Shown: positions 1 through 8,900 of the stretch, piece after piece
Numbering within the stretch: the first letter of the stretch is position 1
How the letters are laid out: each line of letters opens with the position of its first letter
Source: DASWTL01 sp035575925
Lineage (GTDB): Bacteria > Bacteroidota > Bacteroidia > Sphingobacteriales > Sphingobacteriaceae
Assembly: GCA_035575925.1 (NCBI GenBank)
Contig: DATLXK010000058.1
Location: 1 to 64,000 of the forward strand
Length of the DNA: 64,000 nucleotides
Reading direction: 5' to 3'
Translations under genes and position numbers: made by a program
Notes under the pieces: model-generated
Told to the model about the DNA's origin: nothing
Seen by the model: only the letters and a program-made list of their open reading frames with translations
The model's database searches: none

Positions 1-2
1 AA

Positions 3-158
3 TTGGGGACAGACCGCTCAAAAACTAGCCATTTGGTTTCCTGGAAGAATGAAGCTAGATTTGAATTGACTGGCACCGCCCCCTTAGCCTTGGAGGGCTG
101 GGGGCTTGAGACTAATGACACAGTTTATTTTACATACCCGTTCAATTCATTATCATAG
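3..158 (+). CDS. C-terminal fragment of an unidentified protein (cut by window edge)
   Basis: An open frame runs from the window edge for 51 codons to TAG at 156-158, with ordinary amino-acid composition and an ending of TNDTVYFTYPFNSLS. It overlaps the last bases of the convergent histidine kinase by 17 nt. I do not recognise the family. The sticky beta-strand-like tail would suit the end of a secreted beta-rich enzyme, but that is a guess. A GC-rich hairpin (78-105) lies inside the frame. The absence of stop codons over about 50 codons is suggestive, not proof, of coding. Confidence 0.4.
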   Translation: MGTDRSKTSHLVSWKNEARFELTGTAPLALEGWGLETNDTVYFTYPFNSLS

Positions 159-2511
159 GAAGTGTAAACCAAAAGGTACTGCCTTTACCTATTTCGCTAT
201 CTACCCCAATCTGGCCATCATGTTTTTTAATGATTTCTGCACAAATATAAAGACCCAGTCCTAAACCTGAATATTGACTCCCGCTACTATCTACCCGATA
301 ATAACGGTCAAATAAATGAGGCAGTTTTTCCGGAGAAATACCCGGACCCTTGTCAATCACCGAGACTTTTGCCATATCATTTACCTTTTCTATTCTAACT
401 ATAATTTCTTTTGATTGGGGAGCATACTTTATAGCATTGTTAACAAAGTTGACGAGTATCTGATCAATTCTCCCCTCATCTGCAAAAACTTCAATCTCAA
501 ATTCGCTTTCAGTTCTAATAGTATAAATACCTTCTGTACGTACGTGAGAGCAGCAGTCTTCAGTTACTCTGGATATGAAAAACTGTTTTTTGTTTAAGTG
601 AAGGTGGCCTTCATTCACTTTACTTGCATTTAATAGATCTTGTATGAGTACACTAACTTTATCCAAACTTTTATTAGCCTGTCCAATAAGATTAGGTAAC
701 ATAATAGGGGAAGGGTTGTCCTTCATCCTGTTTAAAAGTTGCAGAGAAGCTCTCAGACTTGTGATAGGGGTTTTAAGTTCATGGCTTGCAATGCTTATAA
801 AATCATCTTTTTGTTGCTGTAACAATTTAAGTTCTTCTATATCTGTAGCGGTACCAATCCAAAGCTGTAATTGGCCTTCTTCATTCTTTATAGGCATTAA
901 ACGGACCAGGTGCCACCGATAATGTCCGTCTGCGCGCTTACCGCGGATTTGAAATTCACCACCATCATCGGTTTCTCTAATCAGCTTATATTGATCAAAT
1001 GCATTTTGCAAGTCATCAGGATGAATAACAGCGTGCAATCCTAATACTTTAGTTTGTTTTGCATTTAATCCGGTATAATCGAACCACCGCTGGTTATAAA
1101 AAGTAACATCACCTTCCACTGTGTTTGTCCATGCTATTTGTGGAATGGTTTCCATCATGTTGCGAAACCGGATCTCGCTTTCGGTTAAAGCTTTTGTTCG
1201 ACTGGCTACACGTTCTTCCAGATCCTGGTTCAATTGCAAAAGTTCCTGGTTAATATTTCTGACCTTTTCTTCCTGCTTGATCAGCAGTTCATTTGCTTTC
1301 TTTAATTTCTCTTGTTGTAATTTTAAATCTCCGGATAAGATGATCAAATCTGCCGCGCGGTTTTCTTTCTCTTCGTTTTGAAAAGACAATTCTTTATTAG
1401 CGATTACTAATTCAGCAGCCCGACGTTCTTTCTCTTCGTTTTGAAAAGCAAGTTCTTTATTGGCGATTACTAATTCAGCAGCCCGGTTTTCTTTCTCTTC
1501 GTTTTGAAAAGACAATTCTTTATTGGCGATTACTAATTCTGCCGCGCGGTTTTCTTTCTCTTCGTTTTGAAAAGACAATTCTTTATTGGCGATTACTAAT
1601 TCAGCAGCCCGGCGTTCTTTCTCTTCGTTTTGAAAAGCAAGTTCTTTATTGGCGATTACTAATTCTGCCGCGCGGTTTTCTTTCTCTTCGTTTTGAAAAG
1701 ACAGCTCTTTATTAGCGATTACTAATTCGGCAGCCCGTTTTTCTTTCTCTTCGTTCTGAAAAGCAAGTTCTTTATTAGCGATTACTAGTTCTGCTGCGCG
1801 GTTTTCTTTCTCTTCGTTCTGAAAAGCAAGTTCTTTATTAGCGATTACTAGTTCTGCTGCGCGGTTTTCTTTTTCTTCGTTTTGAAAAGCAAGTTCTTTA
1901 TTGGCAATCACTAGTTCGGCAGCCCGGCGTTCTTTCTCCTGGTTTTGAAAAGCAAGCTCTTTGTTTGCACTTCCCAATTGGTCTGTGCGTTGTATCAGAT
2001 ATTCTTCAGCTTCTTTTCGATTTGTGATATCGGCTCTAATGGCGAGATATTGATAGGGCTTGCCTGATTCATTAAGAAAAGGAACAATGGTGGTATCTAC
2101 CCAATAATTGGTTCCATCTTTGGCTTTGTTTCTTACTTCACCCTTCCATATTTTACCACTGCCAATAGTGGCCCATAAATGGTGAAAGAATTCTTTTGTG
2201 TGGTAGCCTGAATTAATTATACGGTGATCCTGGCCAATTAACTCTTCTTCGCTATATTTCGATATTTTACAAAAATTAGTATTAACCTGTTTAATAATTC
2301 CTTTTTTGTCGGTAATGGCTATTATTGCCGCTTCATCTAATGCGTATTTATAATCAGATATTTCCTTTAAATTACTTTGAAGCAGTTTATTCAATTGCTT
2401 AAGCTCTTCGTTTGCATGAACTAATTCTGCAGCCCTGTTTTTATTCCCTTCATTTTGAAGGCCAATCTCCTTTTCAGCAATATTTAACTTATCCATGTTT
2501 TTTTTATCCAT
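142..2511 (-). CDS. PAS-domain sensor histidine kinase with ten 21-residue coiled-coil repeats
   Basis: Probable cytoplasmic sensor kinase of 789 aa. From the chosen ATG at 2511 the order is: short coiled coil (1-55), PAS1 with PAC-like tail (about 55-167), ten tandem 21-aa repeats (182-391), more coiled coil, PAS2 (about 445-560), HisKA with phospho-acceptor His near 577 in ASHELKTP, and HATPase_c with N box NFVNNAIKYAP, G1 DKGPGIS and G2 GLGLGLY. No transmembrane segment is evident. The frame stays open to 2631, but those extra 40 residues resemble no domain, so the MDKKNMDK start is preferred. No response regulator is adjacent, so it is an orphan kinase. The kinase call is secure; the signal sensed is unknown. 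Confidence 0.93.
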   Translation of the reverse strand: MDKKNMDKLNIAEKEIGLQNEGNKNRAAELVHANEELKQLNKLLQSNLKEISDYKYALDEAAIIAITDKKGIIKQVNTNFCKISKYSEEELIGQDHRIINSGYHTKEFFHHLWATIGSGKIWKGEVRNKAKDGTNYWVDTTIVPFLNESGKPYQYLAIRADITNRKEAEEYLIQRTDQLGSANKELAFQNQEKERRAAELVIANKELAFQNEEKENRAAELVIANKELAFQNEEKENRAAELVIANKELAFQNEEKEKRAAELVIANKELSFQNEEKENRAAELVIANKELAFQNEEKERRAAELVIANKELSFQNEEKENRAAELVIANKELSFQNEEKENRAAELVIANKELAFQNEEKERRAAELVIANKELSFQNEEKENRAADLIILSGDLKLQQEKLKKANELLIKQEEKVRNINQELLQLNQDLEERVASRTKALTESEIRFRNMMETIPQIAWTNTVEGDVTFYNQRWFDYTGLNAKQTKVLGLHAVIHPDDLQNAFDQYKLIRETDDGGEFQIRGKRADGHYRWHLVRLMPIKNEEGQLQLWIGTATDIEELKLLQQQKDDFISIASHELKTPITSLRASLQLLNRMKDNPSPIMLPNLIGQANKSLDKVSVLIQDLLNASKVNEGHLHLNKKQFFISRVTEDCCSHVRTEGIYTIRTESEFEIEVFADEGRIDQILVNFVNNAIKYAPQSKEIIVRIEKVNDMAKVSVIDKGPGISPEKLPHLFDRYYRVDSSGSQYSGLGLGLYICAEIIKKHDGQIGVDSEIGKGSTFWFTLPMIMN
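1339..1968 (-). repeat. Ten tandem 63-bp repeats inside the histidine kinase gene
   Basis: The stretch is exactly 10 x 63 bp. Each unit encodes ANKEL(A/S)FQN(E/Q)EKE(N/R/K)RAA followed by ELVI (DLII in the last). Twenty-one residues equal three heptads, so units can be gained or lost without breaking a coiled coil. Copies differ by only a few silent or A/S and N/R/K changes, pointing to recent expansion or homogenisation. A diverged related unit occurs near the N-terminus (NKNRAAELVHANEEL). Confidence 0.95.
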
Positions 2512-2631
2512 GTCTTTACGCTGTAAAGTAATTTGGTTTAAGAGTGTGGAGTATAAAGGCTGTTTAAAGCACAGGGGGTTGAAGTATAGTGAGGCTAAGG
2601 TAACGCAACGTTTATAAATAATAAAGTACAA

Positions 2632-2984
2632 ATTATTTTTATTCGAAGAGTAATGTTTTTCATTATATGGAATACCTTTTTATAACTAAAAAGTTTTTAG
2701 TTTTTTTGGTGTTAACAAAGAATATGATCCGTTTATTGTTAAAAGGAATGATTAATAAATAATGGATGTGTTAACAGTTAGAAGAACGATGGCGTTAATT
2801 AAACTGTTCACCCACAGCCCAATGCATTATTATAAAAATCTTTTATGTGGATTTAAAGAGCACTATTCATAAATAGTATTCTTAATGGCATCTTTCTCCT
2901 ATTTGAAATTTATTAAATTAGCAGCGCTTAACTGGCCCGTACTTTTCTTTTAAGCTTGATCCTTTAAAATTATTTAGTGTTACT
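2632..2984. other. AT-rich divergent intergenic region
   Basis: This 353-bp gap separates the leftward kinase and the rightward glucan synthase and must carry both promoters. It contains a short AT hairpin at 2684-2702 followed by five T (terminator-like on the + strand, although no + gene ends there). I see no convincing promoter match, RNA gene or open frame of note. Confidence 0.5.
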
Positions 2985-5900
2985 ATGAAGGTTAATTCCA
3001 GTACCGTTTTCGATATGTTGGCGGATTTGCGTGTTTATTTCCAGGGAGATATTTCCATTCAAAAATCAGATAATGAGGAACCCTTTCCGTCAGAGATTTT
3101 TAGCTCCGGGCAGTTGGATAACCATGCTAAAGTAGTTGCAAAGACTCATAAACTAGTTAAACGGGATTCATCAGATCAATTGCTGAAAAGACTCGAGGAT
3201 AATGAAAAATCATTACTTGAGGTGAGAAACCTGCTGGTGGAAAGCATTAGGGAAGGAAAAGACATTACTCCCGGTGCCGAGTGGTTGCTTGACAATTTTT
3301 ATCTTATTGAAGAACAAGTAGTACTGGCCCGGAAACATTTACCTAAAGGCTATAGTGAAGGCCTGCCTTATCTGGCAAACGGCAGTTCGGCAGGAATGCC
3401 ACGCGTTTATGATATAGTTCTTGAAATTATATCCCATAGCGATGGCCGGGTGGATGTTAAAAGTCTGACCAGCTTTATAGCAGCATACCAAACCAATACT
3501 TTATTAACCCTTGGCGAGTTATGGGCAATTCCCATCATGCTTCGTCTTGCCGTACTTGAAAACTTAAGAAGAGTTTCGGCAATGATTGCCCTGGATATGA
3601 TTGATAATAATCTGGCCGGCTATTGGGCTGAGCGGATGATGACAACAGTAAAGGATGAACCGGGCAGCCTGATTCTAACGATTGCCGACATGGCACGGTC
3701 AAAGCCCATATTAGATAGTTCGTTTGTTGCAGGGTTTACACGGGAGTTATTAGGGAAAGGACCTGCTTTGGCCTTACCGCTTAGTTGGATGGAACAACAA
3801 TTATCGGGCATGGGTATAAGCAGTAGCGACCTGATAAGGCTTGAAACACAAAAGCAGGCAGCCGACCAGGTGTCGGTTCGTAACAGCATTGGAACATTGC
3901 GTTTTATTGGCGCCACAGACTGGCGGGACTTTGTAGAAGAATTAAGTAGTGTGGAGCAGGTTTTAAGAAAGGATATTTCTGGAATATATGCCCTGATGGA
4001 TTTCTCCACCCGAGACAGGTACCGCCACGTAGTAGAATCTGTAGCCAAATTTTGCTCTCTGTCAGAAACAGAAGTAGCGCTAAAAGTACTTGAACTAACG
4101 CAGCAGCATACTGATCAGGACTTAATAAATAATAGAAAAAAGCACATTGGCTATTATCTGATTGATAAGGGCTTAAAACAAGTGGAGGAGGCCACTTGTA
4201 TGCGCTATACTTTTAAACAAAGAATCATTAGGACCACCAGAGAGATTCCTGTTTTTCTGTACCTGTTCTCTATTACATTTATAACTTTTACCGTTGCGGC
4301 AGGGATGTTTTACCTGGCTTATCTGTACGGTGTTCAGGGCTGGGTAATGTTATCGTTGATGGGCTTGTTATCTGTTTCCGGCTCTGCCCAGTTAGCGGTT
4401 TCATTAGTAAACTGGTTGTGTACCCTTTGGGTTAAGCCAAACTTTCTTCCCCGGATGGATTTCTCAACCGGCATTCCGGCGGAGTACCGAACACTGGTAG
4501 CTATTCCTACCATGCTTACGGGCATTACCTATATAGAAGAGCTTATTGAAGCATTAGAGATCCGCTATCTGGCAAATAGGGAAGAAAACTTACATTATGC
4601 TTTAGTTACTGATTTTACGGATGCCGATGCTGAGACCATGCCCGAAGATGAAGTTTTATTAGAGACAGTTATCCAAAGGATTAATGCATTAAACCAAAAA
4701 TATAATCCATCAGAACAAAATACCTTCTTTTTGTTCCACCGGCCCAGAAAATGGAACCCCGGGGAAAAGAAATGGATGGCATATGAGCGGAAGAGAGGAA
4801 AATTATCGGCATTAAATGCTTTTATCCGCGGGCGAAGTAACGACGAGTTTTCCACAGTGATTGGAAATTATCCAATTTTAAGCCAGGTAAAGTATGTTAT
4901 CACGTTAGACTCCGATACTCAACTTCCGCGGGAAACGGCATGGAAATTCATTGCTACGATGGCCCATCCGCTTAATCGTGCTGTATATAATTTTAAGAAG
5001 AAAAGGGTTACCGATGGATATGGAATTCTTCAGCCAAGGGTGGCTGCCAGTATCCCGAAAACGGCACCATCACTGTATTTGCGGATGCAGGGCAATGCCT
5101 CCGGTATAGATCCTTATACCAAGGTTTCTTCTGATGTATATCAGGATCTTTTTGGCGAGGGTTCCTTCATCGGTAAAGGAATTTATGATGTTGATGTATT
5201 TGAACAGGCCGTGCATGGCATTTTTCCTGAAAATCGAATTCTCAGCCACGATTTGCTTGAAGGTTGTTATACCCGTTCGGGGATGTTGAGCGACGTGCTT
5301 CTGTATGAGGACAATCCTTCACAATATAGTACAGATATTAAACGTCATCACAGGTGGATACGGGGTGATTGGCAGATTGGTGCATGGATGCTTCCCTTTG
5401 TTACGGGAAGTAATGGCGGTTTAACCGGCAACCCCCTGAATGCATTATCCAGATGGAAAATTCTTGACAATCTTCGCAGGAGTGTTTTGCCGCTTTCTTT
5501 AATATTACTTTTAATCATGGGTTGGTTAGTATTGCCTTTCCCATGGTTTTGGACGCTCACAGTTACCATCATTGTATTATTACCCGTAATGGCCGCAACC
5601 GGTTGGCAGTTACTTAATAAGCCACCGGAATTAACACTCAATGCCCATCTGCTGGAAGTAGGTACCTCGTTAAGAGATGTATTGTTACGGTTTATATTCG
5701 GTATGGCTGTTCTGCCTTATGAGGCCTTTAAATATACCGATGCGGTTATACGAACTAATTGGCGTATGATTTTTACGCGAAAAAATTTATTACAATGGAC
5801 ACCTTCTGCAACCGCCTCCCGAAATTCAAGCACTAATATTTGGTCCGCATATGTATCTATGTGTATAGGTCCGCTGTTGGCCCTGGCTTGCATTGTATTG

Positions 5901-8900
5901 CTTATTAACTACAAACCAGAAGGCCTGTTGGTTGCTTCGCCAATTCTTATACTTTGGTTATTGGCACCCGCAATTGCCTGGCGGGTTAGTAATCCTGAAA
6001 AGGAAGAAAGGCCTGATTTTGCTGATGAACAAGTAGTGTTTCTTCATAAATCGGCCCGTAAAACCTGGGCTTTCTTTGAACGGTTTGTATCTGCCGAAGA
6101 AAATTGGATGCCACCTGATAATTTTCAGGAACAACCAGCTATGGCTATTGCTCACAGAACATCTCCTACTAACATGGGGCTCTCTCTGCTTGCCAATCTT
6201 AGTGCTTTTGATTTCGGGTATATTTCCGGGTTTGAACTTACAGCCAGATGTAACGACACATTACAGTCCATGCTAAAGTTAGAACGTTATAAAGGTCATT
6301 TTTATAATTGGTATGATACGCTCTCATTAACACCTTTGCAGCCCAGGTATGTATCTACAGTAGACAGCGGCAATTTGGTAGGGCATTTACTAACATTACG
6401 CCAGGGTCTTTTATCACTTCATAATCAGCTGGTATTCAGCGAAAATATTTATCACGGCTTAAAAACCACAATCCATGTGATTGATGATTTTTCAAAAAAT
6501 GATGATGATGGAATTATAAAAAAAATACGGTTACTATTGCGTGATGCAGAGATTGAAGACGGGAATTCTTTAAGCAAAATTAAAAGGCGGTTAGATGAAC
6601 TGGCTTCTCTTACATTAGAATTTTCTGCAAATGATGCAAACATAGAAACAGATTTATATAATTGGAAAAGCAGGTTTAAATCGCAAATAGAGCGTTTACG
6701 GGAAGATCTGGTTAAATTCATTCCATGGTTGAAGTTATTGCCTGTACCACCGCGTTTCGATCATCTAACCATAACAGATCATAATCCTTCCTTATTATTT
6801 ATTCAAGATACACCTGATTTGATTTTTCCGGTTATTGATCAATATGAACTAGGGGAAAACACACCGGAAGAAAGGGAATGGCTGATAAAATTGCGCCAAT
6901 CGCTTACACTTGGAAGTGATCTGGCAACCGAAAAAATTGCGCAGTTAGAACAACTTGCAGAGCTGTGTGAAGAATTAAGTGATGTGGAGTATGATTTTCT
7001 TTTCGATAAATCAACCCATCTACTACGTATAGGATTTAATGTTGATGATCAACGAAAAGACGATAGTTTCTATGATCTTCTGGCCTCAGAAGCCAGGCTG
7101 GGAATATTTGTTGCCATCGCGCAAGGGAAATTGCCTCAGGAAAGTTGGTTCGCACTAGGCCGGTTACTTACCAATTCAGGCGGCGACCCCATATTATTAT
7201 CATGGAGCGGCTCTATGTTTGAATACCTGATGCCTCAGTTAGTTATGCCCAGCTATGAGAACACCCTGCTACATCAAACGGGTAAGGCTACGGTAAAACG
7301 TCAGATAGAATACGGAGCACAGCGTGGAGTGCCGTGGGGTATTTCAGAATCAGGATATAATACAGTAGATGCTTATTTAAATTATCAATACCGGGCCTTC
7401 GGGGTTCCCGGACTCGGCTTAAAACGCGGATTGCAGGAAGATTTGGTAATAGCACCTTATGCCTCTATGATGGCACTAATGGTATCACCTGGAAAGGCAT
7501 GCAGCAATCTTCAAGTATTATCAAAAGAAGGCTTTGAGGGCGAATTTGGCTTTTATGAGGCCATAGATTACACAAGCAGCCGTCTTCCGCGAGGCAAAAC
7601 CAGCAGCGTTGTACAGTCTTACATGGTGCACCATCAGGGCATGGGACTGCTTTCCTTGGCTTATGTATTGCTTAATAAACCTATGCAAAGCCGGTTCGTA
7701 TCAGAGCTTCGGTTTCAGGCCACATTATTACTTCTTCAGGAACGTATCCCCAGAACCACTCTATTCTACGCTCACACTGCCGATATGGTTCAAACCCAAA
7801 CTTCGGAAACAAATGTCCAGGTTAGAACCATTACCACGCCTAATACCACTATGCCAGAAATTCAGCTTTTAAGCAATGGCCGGTATCAGGTAATGATTAC
7901 TAATTCGGGAGGTGGATACAGTCGCTGGAAAAACATTTCGGTTACCCGCTGGCGCGAAGATGCAACTAAGGACGACAGGGGAATATTCCTCTACATTAAA
8001 GATGTAAATAACGGTACTTTTTGGTCAAATACCCATCAGCCAACTTTGCATCCTGCTAAAAGTTACCAAACCACATTTTCGCAGGGACATGTGGAATTCC
8101 GCCGACATGATTACGGAATTGATACCAAGACAGAAGTGGTAATTTCCCCTGAAGACGATACCGAAATGAGAAGGGTGAGGATTACAAATAAAACCAGTTC
8201 GGTACGGGTTTTGGAGGTTACGAGTTATGCTGAAATAGTTATGGCCAGCCAGGCTTCTGATGAAGCTCACCCGGCTTTTAGCAATCTTTTTGTTCAAACA
8301 GAAATTATACCTGAACATAAAGCCGTATTGTGTACCCGCCGGGCGAGATCTGAAGATGAAACCCCGCCCTGGATGTTTCACCTGATGGATGTGCGTGGAG
8401 CTGTTGTGGAGGCCGTATCCTATGAAACCGACCGGATGCAGTTTATTGGAAGGGGAAAATCATTGGTTAATCCCCAGGCCATGCAAGTTGATATGCTTTC
8501 TGGCAAACAGGGGTCGGTTCTGGATCCCATATTGTCTGTACGTTACCGCATAACTTTAAAGCCCAACCAGGTCGCAACCATCGACTTGATTTATGGAATA
8601 ACTGAAACCAGGGAGTCCTGCATAGTGCTTATGCTTAAATATCGGGATCAGCACCTTAAAAATCGTGCGGTCGAGCTTTCCTGGACACATAGTCAGGTAA
8701 TGCTGCGGCAAATAAATGCAACAGAAGCCGACGCCCAATTATATGGCCGTTTAGCAGCTTCGGTAATTTACGGTAATCCTAATTTACGTGCTGATGCTTC
8801 AGTAATTCAAAATAATTTCAGAGGACAATCCTGGCTATGGAGCCATTCCGTTTCAGGAGATCTTCCCATTGTATTGCTTCATATATACGATCCTGAGAGT

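Noticed and set aside
78..105. GC-rich hairpin near the left edge as a terminator
   Set aside because: It has no T-tract and lies within an open frame; pairing may be incidental.
2512..2631. 40-residue N-terminal extension of the histidine kinase
   Set aside because: No domain or signal is visible and an internal Met starts directly at the recognisable coiled coil; the ATG at 2511 is the better start.
2684..2707. AT hairpin with T run upstream of the glucan synthase
   Set aside because: No gene on the + strand ends before it; the stem is short and purely A/T-rich apart from one pair.
6452..6721. Antisense open frames within the glucan synthase gene
   Set aside because: They have no family resemblance and follow the codon pattern of the sense gene; treated as shadows.
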